From Sporosarcina sp. BI001-red (GTDB lineage Bacteria > Bacillota > Bacilli > Bacillales_A > Planococcaceae), in NCBI RefSeq assembly GCF_003384035.1, contig NZ_QQAK01000017.1:120316-184315 (forward strand): a stretch of 64,000 nt of DNA, written 5' to 3'. Position 1 is the first letter of the stretch. Every line of letters begins with the position of its first letter. The position numbers and the translations under genes were made by a program. The notes under the pieces are model-generated. The model had not been told where the DNA came from and made no database searches. It saw only the letters and a list, made by a program, of their open reading frames with translations. Shown here in pieces: positions 22,174-30,207 of the stretch.

Positions 22174-22181
22174 CAAGGAAT

Positions 22182-22229
22182 AAGCGGCTTCTCCCTTTCA
22201 TATTATAGGAAAGGGAGGCGTCGCTTTTT
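22182..22229 (+). terminator. Terminator-like hairpin containing the yunB ribosome binding site
   Basis: AAGCG..TCCCTTTC pairs with GAAAGGGA..CGCTT (18 positions, one mismatch, two G-T pairs) and is followed by five T. The 3' arm includes GGGAGG, the only ribosome site for yunB, and the yunB TTG start begins in the T tract. Confidence 0.75.
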
Positions 22230-22995
22230 GAGATTTCATATGCAAGTCCCTAAGAAACGAAAGCCGAAGAGAAGGTGGCTTAAACTAATTATTCCTGCAC
22301 TTCTTTTGACAATAGCTTTAAGTTTCTATTATTTGAATATGAAGTTGAAACCGGTTTATATGAATTATGCAGAATTTCAAACACGTAAGATTGCGGCGCA
22401 CGTCATTAGTCAGGCAATTCAATCTAGAGGTTCCGGAGTACTGGATGTGAATGATGCTCTTATAAATATCCCAAACGGTACGTCCGAAACTGTAACCATG
22501 CAAGTTGACGCAGATGCGATTAGTAAAGTGATCGCAGAAATACATGAACTTGTGGAAATCCATTTAGATCGTGCTGAATCTGGTGATCTTGAAATGTTGC
22601 CACAGAGTGACGGTTTGGATTTCGACACTGAAGAGATGGAGAAGCGCGGTGGTGTGGTCTTTTTTGTTCCCATCGGGCAAGTTGCAGATATACCACTTCT
22701 CGGTAATTTAGGGCCTAAAATTCCGATTCGGTTTCATATTGTGGGTGACGTCCATGCGGATATCGACACAGAAATAAAAGAATATGGGATTAATAATGTA
22801 TACATGGAAATTAACGTTATAATGACCGTGAATGTGCAAATTATTATACCGTTAGCAACAAAGCAGAGTACTGTCGAACAAAAGATCCCCGTTGCAATTG
22901 GCATCATTCAAGGAGTTGTTCCTCAAATTTATTCCAATGGGGGAGGGACTGCCCCAAATATTCAAGTACCGTTAGATGATGTTAATTTACCATAA
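22228..22995 (+). CDS. yunB: Sporulation protein YunB
   Basis: A 255-residue protein with a basic N-terminus (KKRKPKRRW) and one membrane segment at about 18-35, followed by an extracytoplasmic domain. Marks are FQTRKIAAHVISQAI, VVFFVPIGQVADIPLLGNLGPKIPI and the closing IQGVVPQIYSNG. In Bacillus subtilis yunB is needed for normal sporulation and is controlled by sigma E. The start is TTG at 22228, 9 bp after GGGAGG; the ATG at 22240 has no site. The ribosome site lies within a terminator hairpin (see that entry). Confidence 0.9.
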   Translation: MRFHMQVPKKRKPKRRWLKLIIPALLLTIALSFYYLNMKLKPVYMNYAEFQTRKIAAHVISQAIQSRGSGVLDVNDALINIPNGTSETVTMQVDADAISKVIAEIHELVEIHLDRAESGDLEMLPQSDGLDFDTEEMEKRGGVVFFVPIGQVADIPLLGNLGPKIPIRFHIVGDVHADIDTEIKEYGINNVYMEINVIMTVNVQIIIPLATKQSTVEQKIPVAIGIIQGVVPQIYSNGGGTAPNIQVPLDDVNLP

Positions 22996-23001
22996 GTCAC
23001 C

Positions 23002-23030
23002 TTGCATGTTCTATCGATTATTGTTATGAT
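23002..23030 (+). promoter_or_regulatory. Promoter of the lysine-riboswitch transcript
   Basis: TTGCAT and TATGAT with an exact 17-bp spacer. The -10 lies between the arms of an inverted repeat, CTATCGATTA (23011-23020) and TAATCGATAG (23046-23055), of which only the right arm would be transcribed. Confidence 0.75.
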
Positions 23031-23036
23031 TAAAAA

Positions 23037-23324
23037 GTAATAACGTAATCGATAGGGTAGAGGCTGCATTGTTTAAGAGTACCGCATGCGAGAGTGACAT
23101 CGTAGACCATGCGTGAAAGGAAGCATTGCCGAAGTTTGATGGAACGTCAATTCCATGAGGCTGGGGTCATTTCGAAAAGGGATGGCACTGTCAGGGACAG
23201 CTATATTGTCCATGATGAGCTACAATCGTCAGTGAGATATCGAAAGTGATTATCAAACAAACGACATGTAGACAGCCGGTACCCGGTCCACTTGAACAAA
23301 GTGAAACGGGTATCGGCTTTTTTG
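23037..23324 (+). promoter_or_regulatory. Lysine riboswitch (L box) with terminator
   Basis: The 5' half carries the L-box core GGTAGAGGCTGC and TTTAAGAGTACC, then GTGAAAGG, GCCGAAG near 23128 and GGCTGGGGTC near 23160, in the order expected for the lysine aptamer. TCGATA (23049-23054) pairs with TATCGA (about 23238) to close the P1 stem. The expression platform is a strong terminator at 23275-23324 (GCCGGTACCCG / CGGGTATCGGC, then TTTTTT). Lysine binding should favour the terminator and switch off the transporter downstream. Confidence 0.9.
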
Positions 23325-23364
23325 TTTCCCTGGTTACATCAACAACTTCAAGGAGGAGATTGGA

Positions 23365-24942
23365 ATGATTGGAACTTGGTTATCGATTTTACCACCAGTG
23401 ATCGCCATTGTGATGGTGCTCACGACAAAGAGGGTGTTGTTATCACTCGGGGCAGGGATTCTGTCCGCTGCATTACTAGTCGCTTCCTTTGCACCACTGG
23501 AAACATTGACGCAGTTAGGAAAAGCGCTCATCGTCTCATTTTGGGCAGATGGAGAGTTGAATACGTACAATATTTTCATTATGTTATTCATCTTATTTTT
23601 AGGTGTCATTACAGCACTTGTTAGTCTATCAGGCGGAAGCCGCGCCTTTGCGGAGTGGGCTATAACACGAATCCGAACTCGCCGAAGTGCAAAACTCCTT
23701 ACGATGGTATTAGGAATCGCAATCTTTGTAGATGACTATTTCAACGCACTGGCGGTAGGTCAAATCGCACGTCCGATTACTGACCGTCATAAAATTTCAC
23801 GTGCAAAACTCGCGTATTTCATCGACTCGACGTCAGCTCCGGTATGTGTCATTTCACCGGTATCTAGCTGGGGAGCGTTTCTTATTGGTCAACTTGCAAT
23901 TATTTTAGCAACGACAGCATCTGTCAATTATTCACCGCTCTCAGCATTTCTCATGATGGCACCGATGAACTTCTATGTAATTGCTACATTAGCGATGGTA
24001 TTCTTCTTCGCTTGGACGAATATCGACTTTTTCGCAATGAAAGATCATGAAAAGCGTGCAGAAGAAAAAGGGGAACTGTTTGATCCTAACAAAGAGATCC
24101 CAGGACAATTGAAAGATGAGTTCCCGGAGCACGCTCATGGACGTGTAAGAGATCTAGTAGCACCGATTGTGACACTTGTAGCTGTAACATTGGCTTCGAT
24201 GGTGATTACCGGATACAGAATTGGCGGAGAGTTGAATCTATGGACGATCTTTGAAAACACGGATGTTCCGTTGTCCCTAGTCATTGGCGGTCTTGCAGGT
24301 ACTGCAATTGCCATCATTCTATATGCTTCTCAATTTAAGGTGAATCAGACCGCATCTGCCGGGTTAATCGGCCGTGCCTTTGTCAGCGGTGTAAAAGCGA
24401 TGATGCCGGCAGTACTCATTCTTATACTAGCTTGGTCACTCACTCACTTGATTGATATTTTAGAAACAGGATTATTCTTGTCTGAAGTAGTTGGGAAGTC
24501 GAATATTCCAGTCGCCTTCTTGCCGGTGGTACTATTTGTATTAGCTGGTTTAATGGCATTCTCTACGGGAACGTCTTGGGGATCATTCGGAATCTTACTT
24601 CCGATTGCAGGAACGATTATGGTGAATGCAGCACCGGAATTACTATTACCAGCATTATCAGCGGTACTTGCGGGAGCGGTGTTTGGTGATCACTGTTCAC
24701 CGATTTCAGATACGACAATTCTTTCGTCAACAGGAGCGGGAAGCAATCATATCGATCACGTTTCGACACAGTTGCCTTATGCGCTTATTGCAGCTGGGAT
24801 TGCGACTGCTGGATACATTGTGCTTGGTTTAACAGGATCGATTTGGATTGGTCTTGCTGCAGTAATTATTATTCTAGCGGCGTTGTTTACTATCTGGAAT
24901 GTGCGAAGTTCAAAAAAAGCCGTTCGCGTAGCAGCAGAATAA
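23365..24942 (+). CDS. NhaC-family transporter under a lysine riboswitch (probable lysine transporter, LysW type)
   Basis: A 525-residue protein with about twelve membrane segments of the NhaC ion-transporter superfamily. Typical segments are FVDDYFNALAVGQIARPITD, STSAPVCVISPVSSWGAF, FSTGTSWGSFGILLPIA and FGDHCSPISDTTILSSTGAGSNHIDHV. The family was named for Na+/H+ exchange, but members preceded by L boxes have been predicted to carry lysine. The riboswitch directly upstream therefore makes lysine the likely substrate. ATG follows AAGGAGGAGA. No other gene shares the transcript. Confidence 0.9.
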   Translation: MIGTWLSILPPVIAIVMVLTTKRVLLSLGAGILSAALLVASFAPLETLTQLGKALIVSFWADGELNTYNIFIMLFILFLGVITALVSLSGGSRAFAEWAITRIRTRRSAKLLTMVLGIAIFVDDYFNALAVGQIARPITDRHKISRAKLAYFIDSTSAPVCVISPVSSWGAFLIGQLAIILATTASVNYSPLSAFLMMAPMNFYVIATLAMVFFFAWTNIDFFAMKDHEKRAEEKGELFDPNKEIPGQLKDEFPEHAHGRVRDLVAPIVTLVAVTLASMVITGYRIGGELNLWTIFENTDVPLSLVIGGLAGTAIAIILYASQFKVNQTASAGLIGRAFVSGVKAMMPAVLILILAWSLTHLIDILETGLFLSEVVGKSNIPVAFLPVVLFVLAGLMAFSTGTSWGSFGILLPIAGTIMVNAAPELLLPALSAVLAGAVFGDHCSPISDTTILSSTGAGSNHIDHVSTQLPYALIAAGIATAGYIVLGLTGSIWIGLAAVIIILAALFTIWNVRSSKKAVRVAAE

Positions 24943-24946
24943 TAGC

Positions 24947-24987
24947 AAAAAGGTATTCCTACATAGTTGTGAGGAATACCTTTTTTG
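24947..24987 (+). terminator. Terminator after the NhaC-family gene
   Basis: AAAAAGGTATTCCT / AGGAATACCTTTTTT, a long perfect stem with T run. Confidence 0.92.
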
Positions 24988-25085
24988 TGTTTTGAAAAAT
25001 TATTTTTACTAGGAAATTAGCAATAGTTCCCACTATCTAGAAGGCAGAAGTGACGGGAACCGAAACAATTTAACAATCTAGTAAT

Positions 25086-25100
25086 AAGATTTTGAAAATT
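25086..25100. promoter_or_regulatory. CodY-box-like sequence upstream of liv
   Basis: AAGATTTTGAAAATT differs from the CodY consensus (AATTTTCWGAAAATT) at three positions and lies just upstream of the promoter of a branched-chain amino acid importer, a classic CodY target in Bacillus relatives. Confidence 0.4.
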
Positions 25101-25104
25101 TGTA

Positions 25105-25133
25105 TAGACTGAATTAGAAGTTTGTTTTAGAAT
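25105..25133 (+). promoter_or_regulatory. Probable liv promoter
   Basis: TAGACT and TAGAAT with a 17-bp spacer, 5 bp after the CodY-like box. Confidence 0.5.
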
Positions 25134-25137
25134 AGGG

Positions 25138-25199
25138 ATACAGAAAGAAAAGAAGGGGTGCGGAAGTCCACACTCGGACTAAGGCGGACCTTTCTGTAT
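25138..25199 (+). promoter_or_regulatory. Structured liv leader RNA
   Basis: ATACAGAAAG and CTTTCTGTAT form a perfect 10-bp outer stem. Inside, AGTCC (25165-25169) can pair with GGACT (25176-25180) or with GGAC at 25186-25189, so two exclusive folds exist. I recognise no known riboswitch or T-box core. Confidence 0.45.
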
Positions 25200-25233
25200 T
25201 AATTTCAGAATAGTTAAATAAGGGGGAAGAAAA

Positions 25234-26418
25234 ATGAAGTTTAAAAGAGCATGGAGTTTACTAGCAGCAATGACGCTTGGCGTTGGTCTCCTAGCAGGCT
25301 GCGGTCAAGACGATAAGGACGGAGCATCCGGATCGAAGGACAGCGATGTAATTAAAGTAGGGGTGAACCTCGAACTCTCAGGAGCAGTTGCTTCATACGG
25401 AACATCCGAAGCGGACGGTATTCAACTTGCAGTCGATGAAATTAACGATGATGGTGGAATTGACGGTAAGAAAATTAAAATTGTAAAGATTGATAATAAG
25501 TCAGATGCTGCGGAAGCGACAAACGCAGCGATCAAATTGACAACACAAGAAAAAGTAGTTGCTATTATTGGAGCGGCGACAAGTGGAGCAACGGTTGCAC
25601 AAGCCCAAATTGCTAATGACAATAAAACACCACTTATTAGTCCATCTGGAACAAGCCCAACAGTTACAGTGAACGAAAAAGGAGAAGTTAATGAGTTCGT
25701 ATTCCGTACTTCATTCATCGATCCATTCCAAGGAACTGTAGCAGCAAACTTTGCAGCGAATGACTTAGGTGTTAAAAACGTTGCAATTTTCTCAGATAAC
25801 TCCAGTGACTATTCTAAAGGTCTAGCTTCATCGTTTAAAAAGGACTTTGAAAAAGCAGGCGGGAAAATTGTTGCGGAAGAATCTTACGTTGCAAAAGACT
25901 CTGATTTCCGTTCTACACTAACACGTATCAAATCTGCGAAGCCTGAATTCATCTTCATCCCAGGGTACTATGAAGAAGTTGGCTTAATCGTTAAGCAAGC
26001 ACGTGAAATGGGCATTGACGTACCACTAATGGGTGCTGACGGATGGGATTCCCCAACTCTGTTGGAACTTGCAGGAGCAGATGCTCTAAACAATACGTAT
26101 ACAACGAACCACTATTCATCTGACGATCCAGATGGCGCTGTTAAAGCGTTTAGTGATAAGTTCAACGAAGAATACGGCAAGTCTCCTGATGCGTTCAACG
26201 CACTTGGATATGACACAGTGTACTTGTTGAAAGACGCAATCGAACGTGCAGGTAGCGTGGATTCTACAAAGATTAAAGACGCACTTGCTGAAACAGATGG
26301 ACTGGATCTTGTAACAGGTAAATATTCAGTGGATGAAAACCACCACCCGATTAAATCGGCAACCATCCTTGAATACAAGGACGGCGAGCAAGTGTTCAAT
26401 ACGAAGGTGAATCCTTAA
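25234..26418 (+). CDS. livK: Branched-chain amino acid ABC importer, substrate-binding lipoprotein
   Basis: A 394-residue periplasmic-binding-type protein (Peripla_BP_6). The lipoprotein signal ends at LLAGC (C23). Typical segments are KVGVNLELSGAVASYG, GIQLAVDEINDDGGI, VAIIGAATSG, TPLISPSGTSPTV, YVAKDSDFRSTL and NALGYDTVYLL. It should capture leucine, isoleucine and valine or related amino acids outside the membrane. Heads livKHMGF; a terminator after it probably allows it to be made in excess over the membrane parts. Confidence 0.92.
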   Translation: MKFKRAWSLLAAMTLGVGLLAGCGQDDKDGASGSKDSDVIKVGVNLELSGAVASYGTSEADGIQLAVDEINDDGGIDGKKIKIVKIDNKSDAAEATNAAIKLTTQEKVVAIIGAATSGATVAQAQIANDNKTPLISPSGTSPTVTVNEKGEVNEFVFRTSFIDPFQGTVAANFAANDLGVKNVAIFSDNSSDYSKGLASSFKKDFEKAGGKIVAEESYVAKDSDFRSTLTRIKSAKPEFIFIPGYYEEVGLIVKQAREMGIDVPLMGADGWDSPTLLELAGADALNNTYTTNHYSSDDPDGAVKAFSDKFNEEYGKSPDAFNALGYDTVYLLKDAIERAGSVDSTKIKDALAETDGLDLVTGKYSVDENHHPIKSATILEYKDGEQVFNTKVNP

Positions 26419-26426
26419 TTTCATGA

Positions 26427-26460
26427 GGGGTGGGGAGCTCTCTCCCCGCCTTCTTTTTTT
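26427..26460 (+). terminator. Intercistronic terminator between livK and livH
   Basis: GGTGGGGAG / CTCCCCGCC stem, then TTCTTTTTTT. Its place inside the operon suggests partial termination. Confidence 0.8.
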
Positions 26461-26497
26461 GGATGAACGGCAGATGAGGAAAAAGGAGTGAGACTTC

Positions 26498-27373
26498 ATG
26501 GAATGGCTACAGCAACTCATCAACGGTATTTCTTTAGGCAGTATTTATGCGCTTATTGCGCTTGGTTACACGATGGTTTACGGCATTATTAAGTTAATCA
26601 ACTTTGCACATGGTGAAGTGTTCATGATCGGTGCATTTATTGGATATATTTCGATTACTGGATGGGGGTTAGGCTTTTTCCCAGCACTCTTACTATCAAT
26701 GGCGGTCTGTGCAGTGATTGGAGTCGTCATCGAACGTATCGCTTACAAACGCCTACGGAATGCAACACGGATTGCGGCTCTCATTACGGCGATCGGTGTA
26801 TCACTTCTTATTCAAAACGGAGTGATCTACTTCAGAGGTGCACAACCCGCAGCCTATCCTGAAGTGTTTGCAAACAAATCATTTAACCTATTTGGTGCAC
26901 AAATTAGCACCCAGGCAATTCTTATCTTATCTGTTTCTGTAGTCCTGATGATTATTTTACAGTTCATTGTACATAAGACAAAGATCGGAAAAGCGATGCG
27001 TGCTGTATCCTATGACGCGGAAGCTGCAAAACTTATGGGCATCAATGTAGATAATACGATATCGGCGACATTCGCGATCGGGTCAGCACTTGCTGGTGCA
27101 GCTGGTGTCATTTTCGGAGTCTATTATACGAAAATCGATCCATTGATGGGCGTTATTCCAGGTCTGAAAGCGTTTGTCGCAGCAGTACTTGGTGGAATTG
27201 GAATTATTCCAGGAGCAGTTGCTGGCGGACTTGTACTAGGTGTAGTCGAAACGGTCGTCAGTGCTCTTGGGTTCTCCTTATGGCGAGATGCCGCGGCATT
27301 CATCATTTTGATTTTAATCTTAATCTTTAAACCTTCTGGCATCTTCGGTAAAAACACAAGAGAGAAAGTGTAG
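26498..27373 (+). CDS. livH: Branched-chain amino acid ABC importer permease LivH
   Basis: A 291-residue permease with eight or so membrane segments. The N-terminal NGISLGSIYALIALGYTMVYGIIKLINFAHGE is the hallmark of LivH. The coupling region with AAKLMGINVDNTI and the C-terminal GGIGIIPGAVAGGLVLGVVE are also typical. ATG follows AAAAAGGAGTG. It pairs with LivM to form the channel. Confidence 0.95.
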   Translation: MEWLQQLINGISLGSIYALIALGYTMVYGIIKLINFAHGEVFMIGAFIGYISITGWGLGFFPALLLSMAVCAVIGVVIERIAYKRLRNATRIAALITAIGVSLLIQNGVIYFRGAQPAAYPEVFANKSFNLFGAQISTQAILILSVSVVLMIILQFIVHKTKIGKAMRAVSYDAEAAKLMGINVDNTISATFAIGSALAGAAGVIFGVYYTKIDPLMGVIPGLKAFVAAVLGGIGIIPGAVAGGLVLGVVETVVSALGFSLWRDAAAFIILILILIFKPSGIFGKNTREKV

Positions 27374-27383
27374 GTGAATTGAA

Positions 27384-28337
27384 ATGATGAAAAAGTCTAA
27401 GCAGTTTTGGGTCTTTGCCGTTTTAGCGATTGCGATCTATGCTGCTATCCAGTTCATGATTAGCGGTGGATTCTTAAATAATTTCTATTCCAATACACTG
27501 ATCTTCATGGGAATCAATATAATGCTAGCTGTTAGTTTGCACTTAGTCATCGGAATAACGGGTCAATTCTCACTGGGCCACGCTGGTTTTCTAGCAGTGG
27601 GTGCATATGTATCCGCAATCATGACAATGAAACTCGACCTTCCATTCTTTGCAGCGATTATTATCGCTGGGATTGCAGCGGCTCTTGCTGGACTCGTTGT
27701 TGGGATTCCAAGTTTACGGTTACGAGGTGACTATCTAGCCATTGCAACGCTTGGATTTGCTGAAATTATTCGGATCATTTTCTTAAACATCGATTATGTG
27801 GGTGGAGCAGCTGGGATGCAAGTGACACACTTAACGACATGGACGTATACATTCATTTGTCTCTTCGTAACCATTCTAGTCATTGTGAACTTTACAAATT
27901 CCAGGCATGGTCGTGCTTGTATCGCAGTTCGAGAAAACGAAATTGCAGCAGACGCAATGGGCATTAATACAACGTATTATAAGGTTCTCGCGTTTGCAAT
28001 CGGTTCGTTCTTTGCAGGTGTTGCAGGTGCGTTATATGCACACAACTTTTACATTATCCAACCTGCTAACTTTGGATTTTTAAAGTCGATTGATATTTTG
28101 ATCTATGTAGTTCTAGGAGGACTCGGCAGTCTATCAGGCGCGATTGTTGCAACAATCCTACTTACGGTTGTTTCGACATTCCTCCAAGACTTCCCAGAGA
28201 CTCGAATGATTATTTACAGTCTTGTCCTAATTATCGTGATGTTATACCGACCAAAAGGATTGATGGGCAAAATGGAATTCACAGACTACTTGAAGATGTG
28301 GATGCGTCCGAAAGGGGGAAGCCAGCATGAGCAGTGA
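27384..28337 (+). CDS. livM: Branched-chain amino acid ABC importer permease LivM
   Basis: A 317-residue permease. LivM marks are HLVIGITGQFSLGHAGFLAVGAY, LRGDYLAIATLGFAEIIRI, DAMGINTTYYK and LGGLGSLSGAIVA. Start ATGATG at 27384 lies 6 bp after AGGTGA. The 3' end overlaps livG by 11 bp. Confidence 0.95.
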   Translation: MMKKSKQFWVFAVLAIAIYAAIQFMISGGFLNNFYSNTLIFMGINIMLAVSLHLVIGITGQFSLGHAGFLAVGAYVSAIMTMKLDLPFFAAIIIAGIAAALAGLVVGIPSLRLRGDYLAIATLGFAEIIRIIFLNIDYVGGAAGMQVTHLTTWTYTFICLFVTILVIVNFTNSRHGRACIAVRENEIAADAMGINTTYYKVLAFAIGSFFAGVAGALYAHNFYIIQPANFGFLKSIDILIYVVLGGLGSLSGAIVATILLTVVSTFLQDFPETRMIIYSLVLIIVMLYRPKGLMGKMEFTDYLKMWMRPKGGSQHEQ

Positions 28338-29103
28338 AGTATTATTAGATGTGCAAAGCGCAGGCATCCAATTCGGAGGGCTAAAAGCAGTTTCAGGATT
28401 CAATATGAAAATCAATAAAGGTGAGTTAGTTGGATTGATTGGACCGAATGGTGCAGGTAAAACAACTAGTTTCAACTTATTAACTGGTGTTTATGTCCCT
28501 ACGGAAGGCAATATTTTCTTTGATGGAAAAAAGATCAATGGACTTCCACCTTTTAAAGTGACTCGTTTAGGAATGAGTCGTACATTCCAAAATATCCGGT
28601 TGTTTAACGAACTCTCTGTACTGGATAACGTGAAAGTCGCTTATCATTCCCTAGCGAATGATTCTGTAATGAGTTCAGTTTTACGGTTGCCATCTTATTT
28701 TAAAAACGAGCATGAGATGGAAAACAAAGCAATGGAGTTTTTAAAAATCTTTGAACTCGACAAATATAAAGACGAAACCGCTAAAAATCTCCCTTATGGG
28801 AAACAGCGAAGATTGGAAATTGCACGGGCACTAGCGGCAAATCCACATCTGTTGCTATTGGATGAACCGGCGGCTGGAATGAACCCTTTTGAAACGAAAG
28901 AACTGATGGATCTCATCGCCTTTATCCGAAAGCAATTTGGATTGACGATTCTATTGATCGAGCATGATATGAACTTGGTCATGGGGATCTGTGAACGAAT
29001 TTACGTTCTTGACCATGGGGTCCTTTTAGCAGAAGGTAAACCTGAAGAAATCAGGAACAATCCAAAAGTGATTGAAGCGTATTTAGGGGAGGAAATTGTA
29101 TGA
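28327..29103 (+). CDS. livG: Branched-chain amino acid ABC importer ATPase LivG
   Basis: A 258-residue ATPase. Walker A GPNGAGKTT is at 39-47. The family-specific RLGMSRTFQNIRLF and the degenerate signature LPYGKQRRLEIARAL, followed by LLLLDEPAAGMNPFE, identify LivG. It overlaps livM by 11 bp and livF by 4 bp (ATGA). Confidence 0.95.
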   Translation: MSSEVLLDVQSAGIQFGGLKAVSGFNMKINKGELVGLIGPNGAGKTTSFNLLTGVYVPTEGNIFFDGKKINGLPPFKVTRLGMSRTFQNIRLFNELSVLDNVKVAYHSLANDSVMSSVLRLPSYFKNEHEMENKAMEFLKIFELDKYKDETAKNLPYGKQRRLEIARALAANPHLLLLDEPAAGMNPFETKELMDLIAFIRKQFGLTILLIEHDMNLVMGICERIYVLDHGVLLAEGKPEEIRNNPKVIEAYLGEEIV

Positions 29104-29813
29104 GCATGCTGAGCATCCAAGATTTGAACGTCTACTACGGCAGCATCCATGCATTAAAAGGAGTTTCTCTCGAAGTAAATGAAGGAGAAATCGTTACTCT
29201 TATTGGAGCGAACGGTGCAGGTAAGAGTACGTTGCTGAAAACGTTATCTGGCTTACTGAAGCCCAAAGAAGGTACCATCCATTATCAAGATTCATTGATA
29301 AGTGGGAAGCCAGCTCAATCCATCGTGAAAATGGGGGTCTCTCAAGTGCCTGAAGGGAGACGGGTTTTCGCGGATATGACGGTGGAGGAGAATATTGAGT
29401 TGGGTGCGTACTTGAGGAAAGACAAAGGAGAAATCGAAAAAGATCTTAAGAAAGTCTACGGCATTTTCCCTAGATTGTATGAACGTCGTAAACAATCAGC
29501 TGGTACACTTTCCGGTGGAGAGCAGCAAATGCTTGCGATGGGTAGGGCAATTATGGCACGACCTAAGTTACTTCTACTAGATGAGCCCTCTATGGGACTG
29601 GCGCCGCTTATGGTCAAAACCATTTTTGAAACTGTTAAAGATATTAATAAGGCAGGCACGACGGTTCTGTTGGTGGAGCAAAATGCACATATTGCACTTT
29701 CCATAGCAAATCGTGGCTACGTGATCGAAACAGGGCGTGTCATTCTTTCAGGTACTGCAGCTGAATTGCAAGCAAGTGAAGAAGTGAAAAATGCTTATTT
29801 GGGTGGCCATTAA
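29100..29813 (+). CDS. livF: Branched-chain amino acid ABC importer ATPase LivF
   Basis: A 237-residue ATPase. Walker A GANGAGKST is at 36-44, signature LSGGEQQMLAMGRA, Walker B LLLLDEPSMGLAP, and the LivF-specific VPEGRRVFADMTVEENIELGAY. The start overlaps the livG stop as ATGA. Last gene of livKHMGF, followed by a terminator. Confidence 0.95.
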   Translation: MSMLSIQDLNVYYGSIHALKGVSLEVNEGEIVTLIGANGAGKSTLLKTLSGLLKPKEGTIHYQDSLISGKPAQSIVKMGVSQVPEGRRVFADMTVEENIELGAYLRKDKGEIEKDLKKVYGIFPRLYERRKQSAGTLSGGEQQMLAMGRAIMARPKLLLLDEPSMGLAPLMVKTIFETVKDINKAGTTVLLVEQNAHIALSIANRGYVIETGRVILSGTAAELQASEEVKNAYLGGH

Positions 29814-29833
29814 ACAACTAAATTATCTCTAGG

Positions 29834-29861
29834 GAAAGCGTCCAATTAACGGGCGCTTTTC
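29834..29861 (+). terminator. liv operon terminator
   Basis: GAAAGCG-CC / GG-CGCTTTTC hairpin ending in a short T run. Confidence 0.7.
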
Positions 29862-29939
29862 TGGTTACAACCCTTTAGGCATCAAGTTGTTCGCTTTCTG
29901 AATATATGTTACATTATTGAAAGTGGGGAAAATAGTAAA

Positions 29940-30184
29940 CGGTTAACTAAATTCAGCAGAAGTCTTTTACTTCTATTAAATGTCGATATGAATTCGAACC
30001 TTTTTCTTTTAGTGGGGGTAAAACCGGCTGAATAAAGCTAAAGGAAGGCAACCTAAGTGCATCACATACTGTGACACAAGTTGCCTGACCGACATCGTGT
30101 CGGCCCGCGGATGTCACAGACTTTTAAGTAATCTTTTCTAGATCACTCGAAAAGATCTGAACGCAATTACGCCAAGACGCAATT
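29940..30184 (+). promoter_or_regulatory. Densely structured region upstream of lipA, unassigned
   Basis: The livF-lipA gap (29814-30207) has no ORF but several clean stems: AGAAGT/ACTTCT (29958-29974); ATTCAGC (29951-29957) with GCTGAAT (30027-30033); AGGCAAC (30046-30052) with GTTGCCT (30080-30086), enclosing TCACA/TGTGA; CCGACA/TGTCGG (30089-30103); GACATC (30091) with GATGTC (30110) as an alternative; ATCTTTTC/GAAAAGAT (30131-30156). A direct repeat ACGCAATT occurs at 30161 and 30177. None ends in a T run. A weak promoter, TTGTTC-17-TACATT, may lie at 29888-29916. No known riboswitch family is recognised. Confidence 0.45.
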
Positions 30185-30207
30185 GATATGGAATGGAGCT
30201 GAAGAAT

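Noticed and set aside
25138..25199. T-box or known riboswitch before liv
   Set aside because: No AGGGTGGNACCGCG-type antiterminator or other familiar core is present; kept only as a structured leader.
29940..30184. c-di-AMP (ydaO) riboswitch before lipA
   Set aside because: A GGGGGTAAAACC stretch and AAAGCTAA look loosely similar, but the conserved GGGGTGAAT and GTCAGCTAACC segments are missing or misordered.
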